Below, in pieces: positions 10,461-17,904 of a stretch of 39,213 bases of DNA. The notes under the pieces are model-generated. The model made no database searches, was not told the origin of the DNA, and was given only the letters and a program-made list of their open reading frames with translations. The position numbers and the translations under genes were made by a program. The stretch is from Microbacterium sp. (GTDB taxonomy: Bacteria > Actinomycetota > Actinomycetes > Actinomycetales > Microbacteriaceae), in assembly GCA_031277885.1 (NCBI GenBank), contig JAITLM010000169.1, positions 1 to 39,213 on the forward strand, read 5' to 3'. How positions within the stretch are numbered: the first letter of the stretch is position 1; every line of letters begins with the position of its first letter.

Positions 10461-11076
10461 GGTGAATTCGCGGCGGGGTCGCCCTGCCGGCGGATCGGAT
10501 GCGCGGGAACGGCTGCTCTCGGCCGCGGCGACGCTGTTCGAGACGGAGGGCTACACCGCCGCGACGGTTCGTCGGATCGCCGCGCACGCCGGTGTCGATC
10601 ATGCTCTGGTGAATTATCATTTCGGCGGCAAAGAGGGCCTCTTCGCGGAGGTCTTCGCGCTCGAGACCGCACCGGGCGCAATGCTCGCGCGAGTTCTCGA
10701 GGCGGATCCCGCCCTGCGCGCCGAGCACGTGCTCGACACCGTCCTGCGCGTCTGGGATGCACCGGGCGCGGCCGAGCGGATGCGGGCGCTGCTCGCGGAT
10801 GTGGCGGCGGATGAGGGGGCGCGGCGGGCGTTCGAGGAGTACGTGCGCACGCGCATCATCGCCCGGTTCGCGGAGGCGGACACCGGCGCGGGCGCCTCGG
10901 CGCGTGCGAGCGCGGCGGCGGTCGTGATCCTGGGACTGCTCGTCACGCGGTACGTCGCACGGATCGGACCGCTGGCCCAGGCCTCGCGGCCCGAGGTGGT
11001 CGCGATCCTCGCGCCTGTGCTCCGCTCCGCGCTGGACGGCGGCCGCGGGCGGGGCGTCAGCGCAGTTCGGAGATGA
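10459..11076 (+). CDS. TetR-family transcriptional regulator
   Basis: 205 residues. The N-terminal TetR helix-turn-helix covers about residues 14-60 (ARERLLSAAATLFETEGY, then VRRIAAHAGVDHALVNYHF). The C-terminal half is helical and ligand-binding, unrelated to a known effector class that I can name. Divergent from the flavin monooxygenase gene with 58 bp between starts, so it is the likely repressor of that gene. Its 3' end overlaps the convergent XRE-cupin gene by 20 bp (11057-11076). The start at 10459 keeps the usual short arm before the helix-turn-helix. Confidence 0.92.
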   Translation: MVNSRRGRPAGGSDARERLLSAAATLFETEGYTAATVRRIAAHAGVDHALVNYHFGGKEGLFAEVFALETAPGAMLARVLEADPALRAEHVLDTVLRVWDAPGAAERMRALLADVAADEGARRAFEEYVRTRIIARFAEADTGAGASARASAAAVVILGLLVTRYVARIGPLAQASRPEVVAILAPVLRSALDGGRGRGVSAVRR

Positions 11077-11605
11077 GCACCGCGGAGGTGCCCGGCTCGA
11101 GTGCCTCGAACACGTGCGACGCGTCGCCGGGATAGGAGAGGTAGTCGCCGGGGCGGAGTTCTTCCGCGGTGTCCGGCGGGCCGATGAGGGCCCGCCCGCT
11201 GATCAACACCACGTGCTCGGTGGTGCCCACATGGTGCGGGTGCGAGCGGCGCGGCTCGCCGGGTTCCGCCTGGATGATGTAGAGGTCGCGGCGGGCGCCC
11301 GGGGGACAGGCCGCGATGAGGGTCGCCAGATACGGGGCGGCGGCCGAGGGCACGCCGGCATGCTCGCCCGCGCGGATCAGCGTCGGAGCGTTGGAGCGCT
11401 CCTCGACGAACGCCGCGAACGGCACCCCCAGCGCGTCCGCGATCGCCCACAGCGTCTCGACGCTGGGACCGGAGGATCCGTTCTCCAGCTGAGACACCGT
11501 CGCCTTGGAGACGCCGGCGCGCCGGGCGAGCTCGGAGACCGAGATTCCGGCGGCCTCGCGCTCTCGTCGCAGGGACCGGGAGATGCGCTCGCGGAGATCA
11601 TCCAT
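11057..11605 (-). CDS. XRE-family regulator with C-terminal cupin domain
   Basis: 182 residues from ATG 11605. An N-terminal HTH_3/XRE domain (SVSELARRAGVSKATVSQLENG, about residues 21-42) is followed by a linker and a cupin fold (PHHVGTTEHVVLISG, then LRPGDYLSYPGDASHVFEAL). This combination senses a small molecule through the cupin and binds DNA through the helix-turn-helix. It is divergent from azlCD, whose family neighbours are often such regulators, so branched-chain or related amino-acid export is the likely target. It is probably leaderless: AATACT at 11612-11617 lies 6 nt before the start. Confidence 0.92.
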   Translation of the reverse strand: MDDLRERISRSLRREREAAGISVSELARRAGVSKATVSQLENGSSGPSVETLWAIADALGVPFAAFVEERSNAPTLIRAGEHAGVPSAAAPYLATLIAACPPGARRDLYIIQAEPGEPRRSHPHHVGTTEHVVLISGRALIGPPDTAEELRPGDYLSYPGDASHVFEALEPGTSAVLISELR

Positions 11606-11611
11606 GCGGTC

Positions 11612-11663
11612 AGTATTCCAAACGATCGTTCGCCTTGACAAACGAATCGCCCCTGTTCAGAAT
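11612..11663. promoter_or_regulatory. Back-to-back promoters for XRE gene and azlC with palindromic operator
   Basis: Plus strand: -35 TTGACA (11635-11640), 17 bp, -10 CAGAAT (11658-11663), then ATG 11671 after 7 nt. Minus strand: -35 TTGTCA overlaps the same place, 18 bp, -10 AATACT (11612-11617), ATG 11605 after 6 nt. The perfect palindrome AACGATCGTT (11621-11630) lies in the minus-strand spacer. CAAACGA occurs at 11619-11625 and 11639-11645, exactly 20 bp apart. This is the probable operator for the XRE-cupin protein. Confidence 0.7.
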
Positions 11664-11670
11664 GATCGTC

Positions 11671-12426
11671 ATGCGTTCAGAGGAACGAACGATCGATCGC
11701 GGCGCCGAGGACGACGCCGCCGCCGAGGTGCGCGTCGCGCGCCGGGAGGCGTTCGGCGTCGCCCTCGCCACGAGTGCGTACGGGATCTCCTTCGGCGCGC
11801 TCGCGGTCGCGAGCGGCTTCGACGTCTGGCAGACGTGCGTGCTGAGCCTGCTGATGTTCACCGGAGGATCGCAGTTCGCCTTCGTCGGGGTGATCGGCGC
11901 CGGCGGGCTCGCGGCCGCCCCCGCCGCGATCGCCTCCGCCCTGCTGCTGGGCGTGCGCAACGTCGCCTACGGCATGCGGATGTCATCGGTGATCGGCAGA
12001 GGAGCGGTCCGGCGCAGCCTCGCCGCTCCCTTCACGATCGACGAGTCCACGGCCGTGTCGCTCGCGCAGCGCTCGCTCCGGGCGCGCCGTGTCGGCTTCT
12101 GGATCACGGGTGTCGGGATCTACCTCGGCTGGAACCTGACCACCCTGCTCGGTGCGCTCCTGGGCGACGTGCTGGGGGATCCGAAGACCTATGGACTGGA
12201 TGCGGCCGCCGCCGCGGCCTTCCTCGCCCTGCTCTGGCCTCGTCTGCGCAGACGGCAGGCCATCGCGGTCGGGATCGCCGCGGCCGCCGTCGCCACGGTG
12301 CTCACTCCCGTGCTGATCCCCGGCCTTCCGGTGCTCGTCGCGGCGTTCGTCGCGATCGTCGTCGGCTGGTTCAACTGGTTCGCGCCGAAGGACGCCGCGC
12401 ACCCGGCGGGGGAGGGAGCGGCATGA
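11671..12426 (+). CDS. azlC: AzlC-family branched-chain amino acid exporter, large subunit
   Basis: 251 residues. ATG 11671 is chosen because the promoter -10 is at 11658-11663, making this the first codon of a leaderless mRNA; ATG 11662 lies within the -10 region. The AzlC hallmarks are visible: FGVALATSAYGISFGALAVASGF, then LLMFTGGSQFAFVGV, and SALLLGVRNVAYGMRM. About seven or eight helices span the membrane. With AzlD it forms an exporter of branched-chain amino acids or their analogues. Stop and azlD start overlap as ATGA (12423-12426). Confidence 0.93.
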   Translation: MRSEERTIDRGAEDDAAAEVRVARREAFGVALATSAYGISFGALAVASGFDVWQTCVLSLLMFTGGSQFAFVGVIGAGGLAAAPAAIASALLLGVRNVAYGMRMSSVIGRGAVRRSLAAPFTIDESTAVSLAQRSLRARRVGFWITGVGIYLGWNLTTLLGALLGDVLGDPKTYGLDAAAAAAFLALLWPRLRRRQAIAVGIAAAAVATVLTPVLIPGLPVLVAAFVAIVVGWFNWFAPKDAAHPAGEGAA

Positions 12427-12737
12427 CCCTGTGGAACGCCGTGCTGCTGGCCGCCATCGGCTGCCTGGCGCTCAAGGGTGCCGGGTATCTCGTGCCCGCG
12501 TCGGTGCTCGAGGCGCCGCGGCCCGCGCGGATCACCGACCTGCTTACGGTGGCCCTGCTGGCGGCCCTCGTGGCGGTGCAGACGCTTGCGGCGGGCCCGC
12601 ACATCATCGTGGACGCCAGGGTGCCCGCGGTGCTCGTCGCGGCGGGGCTCCTGCTGCTCCGGCAGTCGTTCCTCGTCGTCGTGATCGCCGCCGCCGCGGT
12701 GGCCGCTCTCCTGCGGCTCCTAGGGTGGGCCGCGTAA
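12423..12737 (+). CDS. azlD: AzlD-family transporter small subunit
   Basis: 104 residues, ATG at 12423 overlapping the azlC stop. Four hydrophobic helices and the motif LAALVAVQTLA fit the AzlD family, the obligate small partner of AzlC. Translational coupling fits a heteromeric complex. Its TAA stop (12735-12737) also forms the start of the probable -10 box of the next gene. Confidence 0.92.
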   Translation: MTLWNAVLLAAIGCLALKGAGYLVPASVLEAPRPARITDLLTVALLAALVAVQTLAAGPHIIVDARVPAVLVAAGLLLLRQSFLVVVIAAAAVAALLRLLGWAA

Positions 12738-12740
12738 GCT
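12735..12740 (+). promoter_or_regulatory. Leaderless -10 box overlapping azlD stop codon
   Basis: TAAGCT, whose first three bases are the azlD stop codon, lies 6 nt before GTG 12747. This fits a leaderless transcript starting at that GTG. Confidence 0.55.
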
Positions 12741-12746
12741 CGGACC

Positions 12747-13175
12747 GTGCGTGGATCCTGGCTCGGCAGAGCGCTGTCGTGGGTGGCCCTGTTCGTGGTG
12801 GGGGCGGTGTTCGGCCTCGCGACGACGGTCACGCACGCGACCTCGGTCTGGGGACTGCCCTGGGTCGGTCTGGTGCTCGGCGCCGTCGCGTGCGGCGGGA
12901 TGCTCCTCGCCGTCCGGCTGCTGCTGCACGACCGCTGGGGCGCGCTCGCGACCGGTCTCGGGATGCTCCTGGGCATGGTCGTGATCTCGGGTCGCGGACC
13001 CGGCGGCTCGGTCATCGTCCCGAACGATCTGCTGGGCGTGACCTGGACGTGGACGGTGGCCGTGATGGTGCTCCTGGTCGCGGCCTGGCCCGACTTCTCG
13101 AGGATCCGTCGCCTCCAGCAGGAGCAGGCGGCCCGAGGCCGGGTGGCGGGAGAAGCCTCGGCCGACGGGTCTTAG
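12747..13175 (+). CDS. Small four-helix membrane protein (DUF6113-like)
   Basis: 142 residues from GTG 12747. Four hydrophobic segments are visible (about residues 8-28, 36-58, 64-82 and 94-116), then a charged tail rich in Arg, Gln and Glu. It resembles small actinobacterial membrane proteins annotated DUF6113; no function is assigned. It sits between azlD and the ferredoxin gene, each separated by only about 10 bp yet each with its own leaderless-type -10 box, so it may be independently transcribed. Confidence 0.75.
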   Translation: MRGSWLGRALSWVALFVVGAVFGLATTVTHATSVWGLPWVGLVLGAVACGGMLLAVRLLLHDRWGALATGLGMLLGMVVISGRGPGGSVIVPNDLLGVTWTWTVAVMVLLVAAWPDFSRIRRLQQEQAARGRVAGEASADGS

Positions 13176-13178
13176 ACT
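13173..13178 (+). promoter_or_regulatory. Leaderless -10 box of ferredoxin gene overlapping upstream stop
   Basis: TAGACT, beginning with the TAG stop of the preceding gene, lies 6 nt before GTG 13185. Confidence 0.55.
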
Positions 13179-13184
13179 GGATCC

Positions 13185-13505
13185 GTGACCTATGTGATCG
13201 CCCTTCCCTGCGTCGACGTGAAGGATCGTGCCTGCGTCGATGAGTGCCCCGTGGACTGCATCTACGAGGGCGAGCGATCGTTGTACATCCACCCCGACGA
13301 ATGCGTCGACTGCGGCGCCTGCGAGCCCGTCTGCCCGGTCGAGGCGATCTACTACGAGGACGACCTCCCCGAGGAGTGGGCGGACTACTACAAGGCGAAC
13401 GTCGAGTTCTTCGACGAGATCGGATCCCCGGGCGGCGCCGCCAAGGTCGGCGTGATCCACCACGATCACCCCGTCATCGCCGTGCTCCCGCCGCAGGGCG
13501 AGTAG
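13185..13505 (+). CDS. fdxA: 7Fe ferredoxin (one 3Fe-4S and one 4Fe-4S cluster)
   Basis: 106 residues from GTG 13185, the usual length for actinobacterial FdxA. The cysteine pattern matches 7Fe ferredoxins: C9, C17 and C50 for the 3Fe-4S cluster; C21, C40, C43 and C46 for the 4Fe-4S cluster; C25 is the spare Cys. The segments [11 protein letters not shown] and [19 protein letters not shown] are characteristic. It is a cytoplasmic one-electron carrier, for example to P450s or oxidoreductases. The dapC gene starts 8 bp after its stop, a pairing conserved in actinobacteria. Confidence 0.96.
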   Translation: MTYVIALPCVDVKDRACVDECPVDCIYEGERSLYIHPDECVDCGACEPVCPVEAIYYEDDLPEEWADYYKANVEFFDEIGSPGGAAKVGVIHHDHPVIAVLPPQGE

Positions 13506-13513
13506 TCGCCGCC

Positions 13514-14626
13514 ATGTCCGTCCGCGATCTCGCCGACTACCCCTGGGACGCGGTCACCCCGTTCCGCGAGCGTGCGGCCGCGCACCCCGACGGCATCGTC
13601 GATCTCGCGATCGGATCCCCGGTGGATCCGACGCCCGACATCATCCGCCACGCGCTCGCCGAGGCGACCGATGCGCACTCCTATCCGCAGACGGTCGGCA
13701 CCCCGGCCGTGCGCGAGGCCATCGTGGACTGGTACGCGCGGCGTCGTGGCGTGCCCGACCTGCGGGTGGACAACGTGATGCCCACGATCGGCTCCAAGGA
13801 GCTCGTGGCTCTGCTGCCGACCCTGCTCGGGCTCGGCGCCGGTGACATCGTGGTGCAGCCGCGCGTCGCCTACCCGACGTATGCGGTCGGTGCCCAGGTG
13901 GCGGGTGCGACGGTCGTGAGCGAGGACGATCCCGCGCTCTGGCCGGAGGGCGCCAGGCTCATCTGGATCAACACCCCCGGAAACCCGGACGGGCGCACCT
14001 GGACCGTCGACGAGCTCGCCGCGGCCGTGCGCCGAGCACGCGAGCTCGGTGCGATCCTCGCGAGCGACGAGTGCTACGCCGAGCTCGGCTGGGACGGTCC
14101 ATGGGCGAGTGAGCCGGTGCCCTCGGTGCTGGATCCGCGTGTCACGGGAGGGACCAGGGCGGGCCTGCTCAGCGTGTACTCGCTCAGCAAGCAGTCCAAC
14201 CTGGCCGGCTACCGGGCCGCGTTCGTCGCCGGCTGCGCCCGCGTGGTGGGGGAGATCCTCACCGCCCGCAAGCACCTCGGCCTCATGCCGCCCGCGCCCG
14301 TGCAGCACGCCATGGCGGTCGCCCTGCGGGACGACGAGCACGTGGCGGTGCAGAAGGAGCGCTACCGGCAGCGGCGCGATGTGCTGCGACCGGCGCTCCT
14401 CGACGCGGGATTCCGGATCGACGGGTCCGAGGCGGGCCTGTACCTGTGGGCCACCCAGGGCCGTGACGCCTGGGATTCCATGGGGGTGCTCGCCGACCTC
14501 GGGATCCTGGCGGGGCCCGGACCGTTCTACGGCGAGAACTCCCCGCAGCACGTGCGCCTCTCGCTCACGGCGCCTCTCGAGCGGATCGAGGCGGCCGCGG
14601 CGCGCCTGCGCGGAATGGCTTCGTAG
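13514..14626 (+). CDS. dapC: Succinyldiaminopimelate transaminase DapC
   Basis: 370 residues, class I/II PLP-dependent aminotransferase. The PLP lysine is K226 in SVYSLSKQSNLAGYR. INTPGNPDGR (152-161) and SDECYAELGW (184-193) match the cofactor-binding loops. The family variant next to ferredoxin in actinobacteria converts N-succinyl-2-amino-6-ketopimelate to N-succinyl-LL-diaminopimelate in lysine and peptidoglycan synthesis. ATG 13514 starts 8 bp after fdxA, so they share a transcript. The partner genes dapD and dapE lie about 5.4 kb downstream, which supports the assignment. Confidence 0.93.
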   Translation: MSVRDLADYPWDAVTPFRERAAAHPDGIVDLAIGSPVDPTPDIIRHALAEATDAHSYPQTVGTPAVREAIVDWYARRRGVPDLRVDNVMPTIGSKELVALLPTLLGLGAGDIVVQPRVAYPTYAVGAQVAGATVVSEDDPALWPEGARLIWINTPGNPDGRTWTVDELAAAVRRARELGAILASDECYAELGWDGPWASEPVPSVLDPRVTGGTRAGLLSVYSLSKQSNLAGYRAAFVAGCARVVGEILTARKHLGLMPPAPVQHAMAVALRDDEHVAVQKERYRQRRDVLRPALLDAGFRIDGSEAGLYLWATQGRDAWDSMGVLADLGILAGPGPFYGENSPQHVRLSLTAPLERIEAAAARLRGMAS

Positions 14627-14662
14627 CTTTCCACAGCGTCGCGGCGGTCACTCTTGGTCGTT

Positions 14663-14692
14663 TTCACAGTAGGTCTGCGCGCGGACTAGGCT
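14663..14692 (+). promoter_or_regulatory. Candidate citrate synthase promoter
   Basis: -35 TTCACA (14663-14668), 18-bp spacer, -10 TAGGCT (14687-14692). The start would leave a leader of about 72 nt before GTG 14771, which has a GAGGAGG ribosome site. Confidence 0.5.
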
Positions 14693-14770
14693 GTATGAGC
14701 GACGCGATCGCGGGCCCACCGGCACGGATCGCGCATCCCCCACACGAGACAGACGCATGAGGAGGTCTGC

Positions 14771-16066
14771 GTGAGCGCAGCGGGCGAGCGGCCTACGAAG
14801 GCGACGCTGACAGTAGGCGACAAGACCGCGGAGTTCCCGATCCTGCAGGGCACCGACGGGCACGCCAGCATCGACTTCTCCACCCTGACCAGGCAGACCG
14901 GCCACACCGGTCTCGACTACGGCTTCGTGAACACGGCCTCCACCAAATCGGAGATCACGTTCATCGACGGCGACAAGGGGATCCTGCGCTACCGCGGCTA
15001 CCCGATCGAGCAGATCGCCAACTCCTGCTCCTACCTCGAGGTCGCCTGGCTGCTCATCTACGGCGAGCTGCCGAGCGCCTCGGAGCTGGCGGAGTTCGAC
15101 GAGAAGATCCGTCGGCACACCCTGCTGCACGAGGACCTCAAGCATTTCTTCTCCGCCCTGCCGCACACGGCGCACCCCATGTCGGTGCTGTCGAGCGCGG
15201 TCGCGGCCCTCTCGACCTACTACGAGGGCGAGACGGACGTGAACAACCCGGAGCACGTCGAGCTGAACATGGTGCGCATGCTCGCCAAGCTCCCCGTGAT
15301 CGCGGCGTATGCGCACAAGAAGAGCGTCGGCCAGGCGTTCCTCTACCCGGACAACTCGCTGAGCTTCGTGGACAACTTCCTCAAGCTCAACTTCGGCGTG
15401 CACAGCGAGCCCTACGAGATCAACCCCGTCATGTCGCGGGCGCTCGAGCTGCTGCTGATCCTGCACGAGGACCACGAGCAGAACGCGTCCACCTCGACGG
15501 TGCGCCTGGTGGGATCCACCGGGGCCAACCAGTTCGCGTCGATCTCCGCCGGGATCCAGGCGCTCTCCGGGCCGCTGCACGGCGGCGCGAACGAGGCCGT
15601 GCTGACGATGCTCGGCCAGATCCGCGACTCGGGTCAGAGCGTGCAGCGCTTCGTGGAGCGGGTGAAGAACAAGGAAGACGGCGTGAAGCTCATGGGCTTC
15701 GGGCACCGGGTCTACAAGAACTACGACCCGCGTGCGAAGCTCGTCAAGGCCGCCGCGGACGAGGTGCTCACCGAGCTCGGCGTCACGGATCCGCTCCTCG
15801 ACCTCGCGAAGGAGCTCGAGGAGATCGCCCTCGCGGACGACTACTTCCAGGAGCGTCGCCTGTACCCGAACGTCGACTTCTACACCGGCGTGATCTACAA
15901 GGCGATGGGCTTCCCGACCCGCATGTTCACGGTGCTGTTCGCGATCGGCCGCCTGCCCGGCTGGCTGGCGCAGTGGCGCGAGCTGAACCTCGACCCGCAG
16001 ACCAAGATCGGCCGCCCGCAGCAGCTGTACACGGGTTCGCACGAACGCGAGTTCCGCCGCGGCTGA
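14771..16066 (+). CDS. gltA: Type II-like citrate synthase
   Basis: 431 residues from GTG 14771, with GAGGAGGT 6-8 nt upstream. It condenses acetyl-CoA with oxaloacetate, the entry step of the TCA cycle. Catalytic residues are visible: H270 in SGPLHGGANEAV, H312 in MGFGHRVYKNYDPR, and D369 in YPNVDFYTG. The N-terminal extension (GDKTAEFPILQGTDG) matches the GltA form of Gram-negative and actinobacterial enzymes. It has its own promoter region of 144 bp and a strong terminator, so it is a single-gene unit. Confidence 0.97.
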   Translation: MSAAGERPTKATLTVGDKTAEFPILQGTDGHASIDFSTLTRQTGHTGLDYGFVNTASTKSEITFIDGDKGILRYRGYPIEQIANSCSYLEVAWLLIYGELPSASELAEFDEKIRRHTLLHEDLKHFFSALPHTAHPMSVLSSAVAALSTYYEGETDVNNPEHVELNMVRMLAKLPVIAAYAHKKSVGQAFLYPDNSLSFVDNFLKLNFGVHSEPYEINPVMSRALELLLILHEDHEQNASTSTVRLVGSTGANQFASISAGIQALSGPLHGGANEAVLTMLGQIRDSGQSVQRFVERVKNKEDGVKLMGFGHRVYKNYDPRAKLVKAAADEVLTELGVTDPLLDLAKELEEIALADDYFQERRLYPNVDFYTGVIYKAMGFPTRMFTVLFAIGRLPGWLAQWRELNLDPQTKIGRPQQLYTGSHEREFRRG

Positions 16067-16078
16067 ACCGTAGGTACG

Positions 16079-16115
16079 CGAAGGGGGAGGATCCGATTCG
16101 GATCCTCCCCCTTCG
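16079..16115. terminator. Terminator of citrate synthase gene
   Basis: A 37-nt near-perfect palindrome (CGAAGGGGGAGGATCCG and its complement, only the centre base unpaired) begins 12 bp after the gltA stop and ends in CTTCG without a long T-tract. Very stable; probably works for both strands. Confidence 0.85.
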
Positions 16116-16155
16116 TCGTCACCGGCCGCTTCCGGGCTGCCTCCGTCCTGCACGA

Positions 16156-16234
16156 AGTCCGCGAGACTCCATCTGGGCGACGAGACTGCGGAGTCTTACT
16201 GCAGTCTCGTCGCGGAGATGGAGTCTCGCGGTCA
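16156..16234. repeat. 79-bp palindromic element, copy 3
   Basis: 34-11-34 layout with four arm mismatches. It is inverted relative to copies 1 and 2, because the GGGCGACG half is on the left and CCGCGACG on the right. It lies 22 bp beyond the stop of the minus-strand DEAD-box helicase gene and 90 bp beyond gltA, which already has its own terminator, so the element appears tied to the helicase 3' end. Confidence 0.92.
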
Positions 16235-16256
16235 GGGAGGCGGCCGCTGGGGGCGG

Positions 16257-17708
16257 TCAGCGAGCGGTCGGGGTGCCCTGGGGGCGCGAGGAACGGCGAC
16301 GGCGGCGGCGGGCGGGAGCGGCGGGAGCCACATCGCCGGCCGCGGAACCGACGACGGATCCGGCCGCGCGGCGCTGGCCCTGGCCCTGGCCCGGGGCCTG
16401 GCCCTGGCGACCCTGGCCGGGACGACCCTCGCCCTGGCCCTGACGACCCTGGGGCTGCCGGCCCTGGCCCTGCGGGGCGGGCTTCTTCTTCGCCGGCTGG
16501 CGCTGCTGCTGGACCGGCTTCGGCGCGGGCTTGACGTACGCGGCGGTCTCGCCGACGAGCTCGGTCACGACCGGGGAGGACGCGGAGACCGGCTCGATCG
16601 CGGCGGTGATCTTCGCCTTGCGCAGCAGGTCCTTCACGTCACGGCGCTGCTCGGGGAGCAGCACGGTGACGACCGTGCCCGCGGCGCCCGCGCGCGCGGT
16701 GCGACCGGAGCGGTGCAGGTACGCCTTGTGCTCGGCGGGCGGATCCACGTGCACGACCAGGTCGACATCGTCGACGTGCACGCCGCGGGCGGCCACGTCG
16801 GTGGCCACGAGCACGCGCACGCCGCCGTCGGCGGGATCCCCGGCGAAGGCGGCGAGGTTGCGCTCGCGGGCGCCCTGGGAGAGGTTGCCGTGCAGGTCGA
16901 CCGAGGGGATGCCGGCCGTGGTGAGCACCTTGGCGAGCTTCTTCGCCTGGTGCTTCGTCCGGGTGAACAGGATGCGGCGGCCCGCGCCGGAGGCGAGCGT
17001 CTGCACGAGCACCTTCTTGACGTCGGCGTCGGCGACCTCGAGCACGCGGTGGGTCATCTCGCCCACCGGCACGCTGGACTCGTCGACCTCGTGACTGACC
17101 GGGTTCGCCAGGAAGCGACGGGCGAGCACGTCGATGCCGTTGTCGAGGGTGGCGCTGAAGAGCAGGCGCTGGCCGTCCTTCGGCGTCGCGTTCAGGATCC
17201 GGGTGACGCCGGGGAGGAAGCCGAGGTCGGCCATGTGGTCGGCCTCGTCGAGGACGGTGATCCGCACCTCGTCCAGGCGCACGACGCCCTGCTTCATGAG
17301 GTCTTCGAGGCGGCCGGGGCAGGCCACCACGATGTCGACGCCGCGACGCAGCGCCTCCTCCTGGGGGCGCTGGCTCACGCCGCCGAAGACCGTGGTGACG
17401 CGGAGGTTCGCGGCCTTGGCCAGCGGCGCGATGGTCGCGGCGATCTGCGAGGCGAGCTCGCGGGTCGGCGCGAGCACGAGGCCGCGCGGGTGCTGCGGCC
17501 GGGCCTTGGCGCCGGTCAGGCGCGCCACGAGCGGGATCGCGAAGGCGAGGGTCTTGCCGCTGCCGGTGCGGCCCCGGCCGAGCAGGTCGCGGCCGGCGAG
17601 GGAGTCGGGCAGGGTGCCCTGCTGGATCGGGAACGCTTCGGTCTTGCCGTCGGCTTCGAGCACGGCGGCGAGCCCGGCGGGCACGCCGAGATCGAGGAAG
17701 GTAGGCAT
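16257..17708 (-). CDS. DEAD-box ATP-dependent RNA helicase (RhlE-like)
   Basis: 483 residues from ATG 17708, with AGGAG 7 nt upstream. Motifs in order: Q-motif FPIQQ (26-30), Walker A GRTGSGKT (45-52), PTRELASQI, DEADHMADLGF, SATLD, VATDVAARGVHV and HRSGRTARAG. It unwinds RNA duplexes in ribosome assembly or mRNA decay. The last 80-90 residues are a disordered Gln/Gly/Arg/Pro-rich tail (QGQGRQPQGRQGQG and similar) ending in RRRRR, likely for RNA binding. The DNA there is a CTGGCC-type low-complexity tract (about 16375-16480), prone to slippage. The 196 bp upstream could hold a structured leader. Confidence 0.95.
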   Translation of the reverse strand: MPTFLDLGVPAGLAAVLEADGKTEAFPIQQGTLPDSLAGRDLLGRGRTGSGKTLAFAIPLVARLTGAKARPQHPRGLVLAPTRELASQIAATIAPLAKAANLRVTTVFGGVSQRPQEEALRRGVDIVVACPGRLEDLMKQGVVRLDEVRITVLDEADHMADLGFLPGVTRILNATPKDGQRLLFSATLDNGIDVLARRFLANPVSHEVDESSVPVGEMTHRVLEVADADVKKVLVQTLASGAGRRILFTRTKHQAKKLAKVLTTAGIPSVDLHGNLSQGARERNLAAFAGDPADGGVRVLVATDVAARGVHVDDVDLVVHVDPPAEHKAYLHRSGRTARAGAAGTVVTVLLPEQRRDVKDLLRKAKITAAIEPVSASSPVVTELVGETAAYVKPAPKPVQQQRQPAKKKPAPQGQGRQPQGRQGQGEGRPGQGRQGQAPGQGQGQRRAAGSVVGSAAGDVAPAAPARRRRRRSSRPQGTPTAR

Positions 17709-17827
17709 GGATATCTCCTGGACCGGATCGTCCGGCCGCATACGGGCGTCTGTGCGACGCGAGAGGTCGCCGCTCGAGAACCGGATCGCGAGGGGGAGCA
17801 GGGCTCCGCTTCCAGGGATCGAATCCA

Positions 17828-17893
17828 GGGGATCCGGGATGGCGACGAGATGCCGGAAGATCCGACATCCCGTCCATTCTATCCCGGATCCCC
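17828..17893. repeat. 13-bp inverted repeat with 40-nt spacer upstream of helicase gene
   Basis: GGGGATCCGGGAT (17828-17840) is exactly complementary to 17881-17893. It lies between the MFS stop (17905) and the helicase start (17708), both minus strand. It could be the MFS terminator or a structure in the helicase leader. Confidence 0.55.
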
Positions 17894-17904
17894 CGATCCT
17901 CGGT

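Noticed and set aside
11635..11670. TTG at 11635 as azlC start
   Set aside because: TTGACA there is the promoter -35 box; with the -10 at 11658-11663 the transcript begins near 11671, an ATG.
16375..16480. CTGGCC-rich tract as possible CRISPR or satellite
   Set aside because: It is in-frame coding sequence for the Gln/Gly-rich helicase tail, irregular, and lacks spacer structure.
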